Source of the DNA: Lacicoccus halitifaciens
GTDB lineage: Bacteria > Bacillota > Bacilli > Staphylococcales > Salinicoccaceae
Length of the DNA: 64,000 bases
Reading direction: 5' to 3'
NCBI RefSeq assembly: GCF_040544485.1
Contig: NZ_JBDZDV010000006.1
Location: 1 to 64,000 of the forward strand
Under the pieces are notes generated by a model that saw only the letters and a program-made list of their open reading frames with translations, had not been told where the DNA came from and did not search any database. This document shows, piece after piece, positions 1 to 7,284 of the stretch (its first letter is position 1; every line of letters begins with the position of its first letter). A program made the translations under genes and the position numbers.

Positions 1-92
1 CACACCTGTTCCCATGCCGAACACAGCCGTTAAGCTCTCCAGCGCCGATGGTAGTTGGACATACGTCCTGCCAGAGTAGGACGCTGCCAGGC
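1..92 (+). rRNA. rrf: 5S ribosomal RNA, 3' part
   Basis: The window opens inside a 5S rRNA: the conserved loop CCCATGCCGAACACAG and the 3' strand ending GCTGCCAGGC are present, while the first part of the molecule lies beyond the left edge. It is followed after 18 bases by a tRNA cluster, the usual end of a Firmicutes rRNA operon. No terminator separates the two, so the tRNAs are probably co-transcribed with the rRNAs. Confidence 0.93.
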
Positions 93-110
93 AATATCTT
101 TTTTTATGAT

Positions 111-185
111 TCCACAGTAGCTCAGTGGTAGAGCTATCGGCTGTTAACCGATCGGTCGTAGGTTCGAATCCTACCTGTGGAGCCA
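111..185 (+). tRNA. tRNA-Asn (GTT)
   Basis: Cloverleaf with acceptor stem TCCACAG/CTGTGGA, anticodon loop CTGTTAA, T-loop GGTTCGAATCC and encoded CCA. First of six tRNAs after the 5S rRNA. Confidence 0.96.
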
Positions 186-212
186 TTTTTATGTCTATAC
201 ATAATTTTTTAC

Positions 213-284
213 GGCCCGTTGGTCAAGCGGTTAAGACACCGCCCTTTCACGGCGGTAACACGGGTTCGAGTCCCGTACGGGTCA
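213..284 (+). tRNA. tRNA-Glu (TTC)
   Basis: Acceptor stem GGCCCGT/ACGGGTC with one G-U pair, anticodon TTC in CCTTTCACG, T-arm CGGGTTCGAGTCCCG. CCA is not encoded. Confidence 0.95.
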
Positions 285-289
285 TCTTT

Positions 290-365
290 GGAGAATTAGC
301 TCAGCTGGGAGAGCATCTGCCTTACAAGCAGAGGGTCGGCGGTTCGAACCCGTCATTCTCCACCA
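290..365 (+). tRNA. tRNA-Val (TAC)
   Basis: Acceptor stem GGAGAAT/ATTCTCC, anticodon TAC in CCTTACAAG, T-loop GGTTCGAACCC, encoded CCA. It lies 5 bases after tRNA-Glu. Confidence 0.96.
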
Positions 366-366
366 C

Positions 367-447
367 GGTGGGGTAGCGAAGTGGCTAAACGCGGCGGACT
401 GTAAATCCGCTCCTTCGGGTTCGGCAGTTCGAATCTGCCCCCCACCA
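367..447 (+). tRNA. tRNA-Tyr (GTA)
   Basis: Type II tRNA with a long variable arm. Acceptor stem GGTGGGG/CCCCACC, anticodon GTA in CTGTAAA. It starts one base after the CCA of tRNA-Val; its own CCA is not encoded. Confidence 0.94.
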
Positions 448-464
448 TAGCATCATTATAATAT

Positions 465-539
465 TGGGCCGTAGCCAAGCGGTAAGGCAACGGGTTTTGG
501 TCTCGTCATGCGAAGGTTCGAATCCTTCCGGCCCAGCCA
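465..539 (+). tRNA. tRNA-Gln (TTG)
   Basis: Acceptor stem TGGGCCG/CGGCCCA, anticodon TTG in TTTTGGT, T-arm GGTTCGAATCC, encoded CCA. Confidence 0.95.
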
Positions 540-545
540 TTTTTA

Positions 546-618
546 GAGCCATTAGCTCAGTCGGTAGAGCATCTGACTTTTAATCAGAGGGTCAGAGGTT
601 CGAATCCTCTATGGCTCA
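546..618 (+). tRNA. tRNA-Lys (TTT)
   Basis: Acceptor stem GAGCCAT/ATGGCTC, anticodon TTT in CTTTTAA, T-arm GGTTCGAATCC, no encoded CCA. Last tRNA of the cluster. Confidence 0.95.
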
Positions 619-622
619 TTCA

Positions 623-653
623 AGACACTTATTCATTTAAGTGTCTTTTTTTT
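623..653 (+). terminator. Terminator of the rRNA/tRNA operon
   Basis: Inverted repeat AGACACTT / AAGTGTCT with an 8-base loop, followed by a run of T, 4 bases after tRNA-Lys. Confidence 0.88.
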
Positions 654-679
654 ATGCATTCATACATAATTATAAGTCG

Positions 680-708
680 TTGCATAAACTCCTCATTTTA
701 TATATTAT
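680..708 (+). promoter_or_regulatory. Sigma-A-type promoter of rocF
   Basis: TTGCAT, 17-bp spacer, TATTAT, with the start codon of the arginase gene about 30 bp downstream. Confidence 0.65.
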
Positions 709-739
709 GGGTGTATAGTACACAAAAGGGGAGTTTATT

Positions 740-1648
740 ATGAAAAGAGTGGATATCATAGGGGCGGCAACCGCTTTCGGCCAGCCGAAGCTTGGTGTGG
801 ATCTGGGGCCGGATGCATTGCGTTATGCCAACTTAATTGAAGAAATTGAAAAAATGAATATAGAAGTCAATGATAAAGGTAATATTTACAGCGATTTCAA
901 GGTGGATGCGTCTACGCATTCCCGCCGCTCAGAGAACAATCTTAAAAATTACGAGCAGGTGGTCGATTTCAGTGAGAAACTTGCTGCTGCTGCGGACGAA
1001 TCAGTCAGAGCTGGTGCATTTCCGCTTGTCATCGGCGGCGATCATTCACTTTCAATCGGCAGCCTCGCGGGCATCAGCCCTCATTATGATAACCTCGGCG
1101 TCATCTGGTATGATGCCCATGGAGATTTAAATGATAGTGCAAGCTCCCCTTCAGGGAACATCCACGGCATGCCGCTCGCGATTGCCTGCGGTGTTGGAGA
1201 TGAAAAGCTTGTCAATATCCATAAGACAGGTGCAAAAATCAAGCCTGAAAACGTTGTGCTGATCGGTATGAGAGATTTGGATGAAGGGGAAACGAGGTAC
1301 ATCAAAGACCGGAACATCCTCACTTACACCATGAGGGATATCAGGGAAAAGGGGATTTCCGCCGTCATGTCGGATGCGCTGGAATACCTTGAGGCGAAGA
1401 CGGATGGCATTCATCTCTCCCTTGATGTGGATGCGCTGGATCCTGAAGAAACTCCGGGCACCGGGACACCGGTGGGTGAAGGACTGAGTCTGTGGGAGAC
1501 ACTTCTTGCGATGAATATACTTCATGACAGCGGAAGCATCACATCAATGGACCTGGTTGAAGTGAACCCGCTCCTCGATGAGGGTAACATGACTGCTGAA
1601 AAAGCAGTGGCCATGGCCTCGGCTTTGTTCGGCAGGAAACAGAAGTAA
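740..1648 (+). CDS. rocF: Arginase
   Basis: Hydrolyses L-arginine to ornithine and urea in the cytosol. The 302 residues match the usual bacterial arginase length. The two-manganese site is spread over GGDHS (residues 99-103), YDAHGDLN (124-131) and SLDVDALDP near residues 227-235; the substrate loop SGNIHGMP is at 138-145. The ATG follows an AAGGGGAG ribosome-binding site. The gene has its own promoter and a terminator shared with the convergent regulator, so it is probably monocistronic. Arginase, rather than agmatinase or formiminoglutamase, is favoured by the SGNIHGMP loop and by its place next to the cdaA-glmM block. Confidence 0.95.
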   Translation: MKRVDIIGAATAFGQPKLGVDLGPDALRYANLIEEIEKMNIEVNDKGNIYSDFKVDASTHSRRSENNLKNYEQVVDFSEKLAAAADESVRAGAFPLVIGGDHSLSIGSLAGISPHYDNLGVIWYDAHGDLNDSASSPSGNIHGMPLAIACGVGDEKLVNIHKTGAKIKPENVVLIGMRDLDEGETRYIKDRNILTYTMRDIREKGISAVMSDALEYLEAKTDGIHLSLDVDALDPEETPGTGTPVGEGLSLWETLLAMNILHDSGSITSMDLVEVNPLLDEGNMTAEKAVAMASALFGRKQK

Positions 1649-1668
1649 GCGGTGACGGGGAGAGCATA

Positions 1669-1705
1669 AAAAACGTGGACATCCGTAAAGGGGGCCACGT
1701 TTTTC
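1669..1705. terminator. Bidirectional terminator, rocF / HTH regulator
   Basis: AAAAACGTGG paired with CCACGTTTTT. A tract on one side and T tract on the other let it serve both convergent genes; it touches the stop codon of the minus-strand gene. Confidence 0.8.
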
Positions 1706-2159
1706 ATTCTTCTTCGAATGGTAATATTTGAATTTTATATTCACTGGTCTTATCGCTGCTTTTTTTGGTGGAGTGTTCTTTGACCAGATTTTTAAGATTT
1801 TTCTTGAACTGGTTCAATTCTTTATCTTTGATTCTCAAGTGATAGGACAAATGATCCTTTTTCTTCTTCTCCTGCTTGTATCGCAGCAGGCTGATGTCGG
1901 GTACGACCTTTTCAGCCACAGGTTCATAAAATTTCTGAACGATGCTGTTCTTCTCTTCGGTCTTCACGACATGGATGATTTCATTTTTGAGCAATTCATT
2001 TAAATGGTAATGAATTTTAGCCCTGGGAATGCCTATTTCATCAGCAAGCATCTGCCCCGTTTTCGGCTTTTCACTCAGGAGTGTGAGCAGTTCGATTCTA
2101 AAAGGATCGCTGACACTTTTCAATTGCGCCAGATTATTGATGACTAACAATTTTTTCAT
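1704..2159 (-). CDS. ArsR-like winged-helix transcriptional regulator
   Basis: A 151-residue DNA-binding protein. Residues about 8-70 form an ArsR/HTH_20-type winged helix (LKSVSDPFRIELLTLL, then a recognition helix around IPRAKIHYHLNEL). The C-terminal half is lysine-rich and helical and may be a dimerisation coiled coil. No metal-binding cysteine pair of the ArsR/SmtB sensors is present, so a metal signal is unlikely. The ATG at 2159 is preferred over the GTG at 2168 because AAGGGG lies 9 bases upstream of the ATG. Target and ligand are unknown; the neighbours are arginase (convergent) and the XRE-TPR gene (divergent). Confidence 0.75.
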   Translation of the reverse strand: MKKLLVINNLAQLKSVSDPFRIELLTLLSEKPKTGQMLADEIGIPRAKIHYHLNELLKNEIIHVVKTEEKNSIVQKFYEPVAEKVVPDISLLRYKQEKKKKDHLSYHLRIKDKELNQFKKNLKNLVKEHSTKKSSDKTSEYKIQILPFEEE

Positions 2160-2185
2160 TTGAAACACCCCTTATATATATATTT

Positions 2186-2216
2186 ATAGTATGATTAAGA
2201 GTAAATAAGTTGTCAA
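2186..2216 (-). promoter_or_regulatory. Possible promoter of the ArsR-like regulator
   Basis: Minus strand reads TTGACA, 19-bp spacer, TACTAT, in an AT-rich divergent region. The -35 box is perfect; the spacer is two bases longer than ideal. Confidence 0.4.
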
Positions 2217-2272
2217 ATAAATCTAACAGGATGGGTAGTATTATTCATAAGCGCAGGAAAGGGGCACCATAG

Positions 2273-3220
2273 ATGATTGGTCAAAGAATCAAGGAAACGA
2301 GGCACAGGAATAATCTCACGCAGGAAGAGCTTGCTGACGGCATCATTTCCCGGACTTATTTAAGTCTCATCGAGAAGGGCAGCGTCCAGCCTTCCACCAA
2401 TGTGCTGATAAAACTCAGCGAACGCTTGAACTGTTCCCTGAACGATCTCATGTCTGAGACGTCAAATTTCCGGTATAATGATGTGGAAGTGTTCCGGGAA
2501 ATCGTCTTTCACGAATATAAGGTGGAACATGATGATTTCTCGACCATACCTGAACTGATGAACAAGGAATATGAGAAGGCGGATGAAATTTCGAGTGCCG
2601 ACTGCGGACGGCTCCATCTCTTATATGCGAAATATTACAGGCATGAAGGGGATGCTCTCCAGATGATCCGGCAGGCGGACCAGTCACTGTCGAAGTTGTC
2701 CAATAATGTCATCAATCAATTTTACATAGATGCTTTATTGATCAAGATTTCCTATTTGGTGGAGCGCGGGGAAGTCACAGAGGCGCTTGACCTGCTGGAG
2801 GACACTTACGCGCTGATATATCCGATGAATGAGCTTAACCTTGGCAAACTGAAAATTTTATTTGAAATCATAGAATGTTATTATAGGAAGGAACAGTATT
2901 TTACATGCCGCCGGCTGATAGATAAATATGTCGATCTGGAGCGCAGGATGCAGGTTCGTTATAAGGAAAAGGAACTGGGCATACTTTCTGTAAAAGTGGC
3001 GGCTTCCGAAAATGATTTCGAAATGCTGGAGCAACTGATCGACCAGCCGGAAGATGACCAGCTGATCCTGCTCAAATGTTATTATTTATACAGAAAAGGC
3101 CGGATCAGGGAATGTGTTGAATATTTTAAGAGTTACCCTAAAAATACGGATGAATTGAAAGACGATCCTTTAATGCTGGACATATATAATGAGCTGAAGG
3201 AGAAGATCGGTACGTTATAA
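2273..3220 (+). CDS. XRE-type HTH regulator with TPR-like C-terminal domain
   Basis: A 315-residue protein. Residues 1-60 are an XRE/HTH_3 DNA-binding domain (IGQRIKETRHRNNLTQEELA, then SRTYLSLIEKG). Residues 90-310 are helical pairs like those of tetratricopeptide-repeat sensors. This layout resembles RRNPP regulators (PlcR, NprR, Rgg), which bind short peptides; no peptide gene is evident next to it. Its stop lies 22 bases before cdaA with no terminator between, so it could be the first gene of the cdaA-cdaR-glmM transcript. Ligand and targets are unknown. Confidence 0.8.
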   Translation: MIGQRIKETRHRNNLTQEELADGIISRTYLSLIEKGSVQPSTNVLIKLSERLNCSLNDLMSETSNFRYNDVEVFREIVFHEYKVEHDDFSTIPELMNKEYEKADEISSADCGRLHLLYAKYYRHEGDALQMIRQADQSLSKLSNNVINQFYIDALLIKISYLVERGEVTEALDLLEDTYALIYPMNELNLGKLKILFEIIECYYRKEQYFTCRRLIDKYVDLERRMQVRYKEKELGILSVKVAASENDFEMLEQLIDQPEDDQLILLKCYYLYRKGRIRECVEYFKSYPKNTDELKDDPLMLDIYNELKEKIGTL

Positions 3221-3242
3221 TTCATCAGAAAGGACCGGGTGA

Positions 3243-4064
3243 ATGCAGAACACCAACATTTTTGAAAATATAACGACCGCCGCTGTCATTACAAGCGTAA
3301 TAGATCTGATCATCGTATGGTATGTTTTTTACCTGCTGATCAGGGTTATGAGAGGGACGAAAGCAATCCAGCTGATCAAGGGTATCTTCCTTATACTGAT
3401 TGGAAGGGCGGTCAGTAATTTCCTCGATTTGACGACGACGACGGAGTTGTTCGACACTGTCCTGGAATGGGGCTTCCTCGCGATCATCGTCATATTCCAG
3501 CCGGAATTGCGGCGGGCGCTTGAACAGCTCGGACGGGGCAGTTTATTCAAAGGCAGCAACAATACCGCCGGTGCGGATTATGAGGCTTTGAGGGAAGCGA
3601 TCATAAAATCAATCAGATATATGGCAAAGCGGCGGATCGGTGCGTTGATCGTCTTTGAAAAAGGGACCGGCCTGAAAGAGTATACGGAAACCGGGATACC
3701 GATTGATGCCAAGATTTCAGCGGAACTGCTGATCAATATCTTCATACCGAATACGCCGCTGCATGACGGGGCGATGATCGTCTCGGGTGATAAGATAAAC
3801 TCCGCAGCAAGCTACCTTCCGCTTTCCGACAGCAGCAAGATCGCAAAAAGCCTGGGGACGAGGCATCGTGCGGCAGTGGGGATATCGGAAGTGACGGATG
3901 CATTCACCGTGGTGGTTTCCGAGGAAACGGGCAGCATTTCCGTTACATACGGCGGCAAGCTGGATAAGGAGATCACACTTGAAGAACTCGATGAGCTGCT
4001 GAAAAAGCACTGGAGTATCGTGCCCGGTGTGAAGGAAGGAGGCGGCATGTTTGCTCGAAAGTAA
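3243..4064 (+). CDS. cdaA: Diadenylate cyclase CdaA (DacA)
   Basis: Membrane-bound enzyme joining two ATP into cyclic di-AMP, the second messenger that controls potassium, osmolyte and cell-wall balance in Firmicutes. The 273 residues match the CdaA class. Three N-terminal membrane segments (about 12-34, 40-62, 73-86) precede the DAC domain with its signatures DGA (175-177) and RHR (207-209). It overlaps cdaR by 14 bases and is followed by glmM, the conserved Firmicutes order in which CdaR and GlmM modulate cyclase activity. Confidence 0.96.
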   Translation: MQNTNIFENITTAAVITSVIDLIIVWYVFYLLIRVMRGTKAIQLIKGIFLILIGRAVSNFLDLTTTTELFDTVLEWGFLAIIVIFQPELRRALEQLGRGSLFKGSNNTAGADYEALREAIIKSIRYMAKRRIGALIVFEKGTGLKEYTETGIPIDAKISAELLINIFIPNTPLHDGAMIVSGDKINSAASYLPLSDSSKIAKSLGTRHRAAVGISEVTDAFTVVVSEETGSISVTYGGKLDKEITLEELDELLKKHWSIVPGVKEGGGMFARK

Positions 4065-4995
4065 ATGGGGATTGAGGTTTGTTGCACTGGCTTTGGCATT
4101 ATTCATGTTTCTTTCGGTGAATGATGTGTTTGAAAATCTGAACCTGTTCAATGAAAATGGCGACGATGATGAAACCGAAGTGCTGCAGGGCATGCCTGTG
4201 GAAGTGCTTTACGATGAAGATGAATATTACGTAAGCGGAGCACCGAGTCAGGTGAATGTGCAGTTGTCCGGGAACACCTCGAATATAGTCAGGCTGCAGA
4301 CGACAAGGGATTTCAACGTCCTGCTCGATCTGCGGGACAGAGGGCCGGGGGAACATGAAGTGCATTTCACGATCGATGAGCTGCCCGAGAATGTCACAGC
4401 AGAGGTCATTCCTGAAACTGCAGTGGTGAGTATACAGGAATTGGTGTCACAGACTTTCACGGTGCAGGCTGAAGTCGATGAGAGCCGTTTCGGTCCGGCG
4501 CATCAGCTGGAATCCGTTTCGGTGGAGCCGGAGACGGTGACCGTTTACGGCGGGGAAAATGAAATCAACCGGATACAGTATGTGCGTGCGGCATTAAGTG
4601 ATAATTCGCGAATTACGGAAGACCGCGTCGAAGAAGCGGAAGTCGGTGTATTCGACTTCCAGTTCAACCGTCTGGATGTGCGGACGGAGCCATCCAATGT
4701 AAGGGTTGAAATCAATGTGAATGAGATAAGCAAGACAGTGCCTGTCAATTACGAAGTGACGGGCATGGTCGACAGTGATCACGAGCTTGTGAATGTGGAG
4801 CTCAATCATGATACCATCGAAGTGTTCGGAAGTCAGGAAGTTCTGGATACGATCGAGTCGGCCAGTGTCGAAATCGATGTGGACGGTCTCGACAGTTCAG
4901 TGACAAGGGATGTCGAACTGGATCTGCCGGAAGGCATTACAAAAACTGAGCCGGCTGTTTTAGAAGCGGAACTCACGATAGAAGAAAATGACTAA
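4051..4995 (+). CDS. cdaR: CdaR (YbbR-domain) regulator of CdaA
   Basis: A 314-residue protein with one N-terminal membrane segment (about residues 7-25) and an extracellular part made of YbbR repeats, recognisable by recurring V-x-V-x-G and E-V-x-V-Y-G turns. In this family it binds and tunes CdaA. The start is a TTG at 4051 inside the end of cdaA, with AAGGAGG 8 bases upstream. The ATG at 4048 is in the cdaA frame and cannot be used. Translational coupling with cdaA is likely. Confidence 0.92.
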   Translation: MLESKWGLRFVALALALFMFLSVNDVFENLNLFNENGDDDETEVLQGMPVEVLYDEDEYYVSGAPSQVNVQLSGNTSNIVRLQTTRDFNVLLDLRDRGPGEHEVHFTIDELPENVTAEVIPETAVVSIQELVSQTFTVQAEVDESRFGPAHQLESVSVEPETVTVYGGENEINRIQYVRAALSDNSRITEDRVEEAEVGVFDFQFNRLDVRTEPSNVRVEINVNEISKTVPVNYEVTGMVDSDHELVNVELNHDTIEVFGSQEVLDTIESASVEIDVDGLDSSVTRDVELDLPEGITKTEPAVLEAELTIEEND

Positions 4996-5006
4996 AGGAG
5001 AAACTC

Positions 5007-6359
5007 ATGGGTAAATATTTTGGTACTGACGGCGTCAGAGGCGTAGCAAATACAGAGTTAACACCGGAACTGGCATTTAAATTAGGACGAGTTGGCGGAT
5101 ACGTTTTAGCAGGGGAGAATAATACAAAACCGACATTTTTAGTGGGCAGGGACACCCGTATCTCGGGTGAGATGCTCGAGTCGGCACTCGTTGCTGGACT
5201 ACTGTCAATCGGAGCGGAAGTGATGCGGCTGGGTGTGATTTCAACACCTGGTGTCGCGTATCTTGCGCGTGAAATTGAAGCAGATGCCGGTGTCATGATT
5301 TCAGCCTCGCACAACCCGGTGGCAGATAACGGCATCAAGTTTTTTGCATCCGATGGCTTCAAGCTTAGTGACGCCGAAGAACAAAAAATTGAAGAACTGC
5401 TGGATCGGGAGACGGATGATCTTCCGAGGCCGACAGGCACCGAAATCGGCAGCAAATCGGATTATTTCGAAGGCAGCCAGAAGTATATCGGTTATCTCAA
5501 GTCAACTATCGATGTGGACCTTGAAGGTCTGAAAATCGGACTGGACGGTGCACATGGTTCAACGCATTCCCTGGCACCATACTTATTCGGGGATCTCGAA
5601 GCGGATACGGTCACGGTGGGGACCAATCCGGACGGCACGAATATAAATGATGGTGTCGGTTCCACCCATCCTGAGAAGCTGATTGAACTTGTGAAGGAAA
5701 AAGAATGTGATTTCGGCCTCGCATTCGACGGCGACGGCGACCGTCTGATCGCAGTGGATGAGAACGGCGATATCGTGGATGGCGATAAAATCATGTTCAT
5801 CCTGGCACAGCATCTGAAAGAAGCCGGCAAGTTGAAAGATGACATGGTGGTTTCTACCGTCATGAGCAATCTCGGCTTTTATAAAGCCCTGGAAGCGCAC
5901 GGCCTGAGGAGCGACAAGACTAAAGTCGGTGACCGCTACGTGGTTGAAGAGATGAGGAAACACGGATACAGCCTGGGCGGCGAACAGTCCGGGCATATCA
6001 TCATGATGGACTACAATACGACCGGCGACGGACTGTTGTCCGGCGTGCATCTGTCTGCGATCATCAAAAAGACAGGCAAGCCTTTGAGCGAACTTGCCGG
6101 CCAGGTCGAAACGTTCCCTCAGAGACTGGTCAATGTAAGGGTCAAGGATAAACACAATGTCGTAAACAACGAAACAGTCGCTGCAAAAATCGGAGCTGTT
6201 GAAAAAGAAATGGACGGCAATGGCCGCATCCTCGTCCGTGCATCCGGCACCGAGCCGCTTGTGCGCGTCATGGTGGAAGCGGAGACCGTCGAGCTTGCAG
6301 ACCGCTACAGTGCAGACATCGCAGAAGTCGTAGAGGCTGAAATGGGTCTGGATAAATAA
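5007..6359 (+). CDS. glmM: Phosphoglucosamine mutase
   Basis: Converts glucosamine-6-phosphate to glucosamine-1-phosphate for UDP-GlcNAc and peptidoglycan synthesis. The 450 residues are full length. The N-terminus YFGTDGVRGVAN is typical; the phosphoserine loop is SASHNP (catalytic Ser101) and the metal loop DGDGDR lies near residue 240. The C-terminal phosphate-binding RASGTEPLVRVM is intact. It starts 11 bases after cdaR and ends the operon at a terminator. Its product pathway meets glmS about 4.4 kb downstream. Confidence 0.97.
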   Translation: MGKYFGTDGVRGVANTELTPELAFKLGRVGGYVLAGENNTKPTFLVGRDTRISGEMLESALVAGLLSIGAEVMRLGVISTPGVAYLAREIEADAGVMISASHNPVADNGIKFFASDGFKLSDAEEQKIEELLDRETDDLPRPTGTEIGSKSDYFEGSQKYIGYLKSTIDVDLEGLKIGLDGAHGSTHSLAPYLFGDLEADTVTVGTNPDGTNINDGVGSTHPEKLIELVKEKECDFGLAFDGDGDRLIAVDENGDIVDGDKIMFILAQHLKEAGKLKDDMVVSTVMSNLGFYKALEAHGLRSDKTKVGDRYVVEEMRKHGYSLGGEQSGHIIMMDYNTTGDGLLSGVHLSAIIKKTGKPLSELAGQVETFPQRLVNVRVKDKHNVVNNETVAAKIGAVEKEMDGNGRILVRASGTEPLVRVMVEAETVELADRYSADIAEVVEAEMGLDK

Positions 6360-6377
6360 ATTGCTGGGTACTTGAAG

Positions 6378-6403
6378 AATCGGGACATTCGTCCCGATTT
6401 TTA
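6378..6403 (+). terminator. Terminator of the cdaA-cdaR-glmM operon
   Basis: AATCGGGAC, loop ATTC, GTCCCGATT followed by TTTA, 18 bases after the glmM stop. Confidence 0.85.
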
Positions 6404-6420
6404 TTTGGATGGAAGGCAGT

Positions 6421-6561
6421 CTGCTTATTCGCCGTGGAAATTTATGCCGAATGAGCAGGTACGAAGATAAACTGCTTACTCGTCCTGGAAATCAATGTCG
6501 AATGAGCAGGCGTGAAGAAAATCTGCTTACTCCGGATGAAAATTAATGATGAATGAGCAGG
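6421..6561. repeat. Three tandem 39-bp hairpin units, 51-bp period
   Basis: Units start at 6421, 6472 and 6523, exactly 51 bp apart. Each is 39 bp, opens with CTGCTTA(T/C)TC and closes with GAATGAGCAGG, so the ends form a stem of about 11 bp with a wobble or mismatch. The 12-bp spacers differ. The array sits between the glmM terminator and the terminator of the minus-strand gene, in a 267-bp non-coding stretch. Confidence 0.85.
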
Positions 6562-6593
6562 CTGGACCTTTATCTACATCATCTCCACATCAA

Positions 6594-6625
6594 AAAGAGG
6601 CATGAACCCCAGTTCATGCCTCTTT
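6594..6625. terminator. Bidirectional terminator next to the 79-residue gene
   Basis: AAAGAGGCATGAAC / GTTCATGCCTCTTT, a perfect 14-bp stem with a 4-base loop. It ends 2 bases before the stop of the minus-strand gene. Confidence 0.82.
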
Positions 6626-6627
6626 CT

Positions 6628-6867
6628 TTATGCCTTCTCTACAACATATGCCTTTTTCTCTCTATAATACTTTTCGCCGTCTTCCGAAGAGTGTTCGAAA
6701 AATCCTTTGAATTCATGTGTCACTTTGAATTCCTGCTCGGGATCTGAGAAAAGGTGATTTTCATTTGTCGACAAGAGCACAGCATCGGTTGATGTAACGA
6801 AGCTGTCAAGCTCCTGTGCCTTATAGTTCTGACCAGGCTTCAAAGTGTTCAATCCAGCTTTGGACAT
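6628..6867 (-). CDS. Hypothetical protein, 79 residues
   Basis: Not recognised. The ATG at 6867 is chosen because AAGGAGGGAG lies just upstream; the longer frame to 6921 has no ribosome-binding site. The product is soluble, rich in charged and polar residues, with no signal peptide, membrane segment or cysteine. It has a good terminator and a possible SigB-type promoter upstream on the minus strand, so a stress-induced role is possible. That is an inference from the promoter only. Confidence 0.7.
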   Translation of the reverse strand: MSKAGLNTLKPGQNYKAQELDSFVTSTDAVLLSTNENHLFSDPEQEFKVTHEFKGFFEHSSEDGEKYYREKKAYVVEKA

Positions 6868-6903
6868 GATCTCCCTCCTTGTCGCCATGATTTCATTATT
6901 CTG

Positions 6904-6929
6904 TTTCCCATCATGTATCATTCCTAAAC
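6904..6929 (-). promoter_or_regulatory. Candidate SigB-type promoter of the 79-residue gene
   Basis: Minus strand reads GTTTAG, 14-bp spacer, GGGAAA. The SigB consensus is GTTTAA-N12-14-GGGWAW, so there is one mismatch. The start codon is about 37 bp downstream. Confidence 0.45.
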
Positions 6930-7092
6930 ACAGGAGGCAAAAATGTTTTATATTGCTGAAAATGGGAATACGAAATTTACATGCAAATTAGATATATAAA
7001 TTACAGAAAATTCATCAGGAATTCTCATCCGTCAGTCATCAAAGATGATGTGTATCAGTCCAATTGTAAATTTTAAAAGGAGGATACTGAAG

Positions 7093-7284
7093 GTGAGACT
7101 GAAGAAGTTTATTGATAAAGAGCTGGATATGTACGGTATTTCCATAGACAAAGAAGATTTACCCTATGTAGAAGAAGTGCTTTCCAGCGTCGAGGAGTCG
7201 GAAACTGAGCTTGAAGATTTTCCGGACCTGAAGGAGCAGTTACCGTTCACCATCGTGGATAAGGGGGAGATACTCAATGGCTGA
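7093..7284 (+). CDS. Small acidic partner protein of the amidase (copy A), 63 residues
   Basis: Small protein encoded directly before an amidase and overlapping it by 8 bases. GTG at 7093 is chosen as the start because AAAAGGAGG ends 9 bases upstream; this gives 63 residues, the same as copy B at 8861. An ungapped comparison with copy B gives 22 of 63 identical residues, including KKFI, DLPY/DIPY, E-x-FPD and DKG. The shape (short helices, then an extended tail with PFTIVDKG) recalls GatC- or AtzG-type small subunits that stabilise amidases, but no family was confirmed. Net charge is about -11. Confidence 0.75.
   Translation: MRLKKFIDKELDMYGISIDKEDLPYVEEVLSSVEESETELEDFPDLKEQLPFTIVDKGEILNG

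Noticed and set aside
125..376. 83-residue open frame over the tRNA cluster
   Set aside because: It is an accidental reading of tRNA-Asn, tRNA-Glu and tRNA-Val genes.
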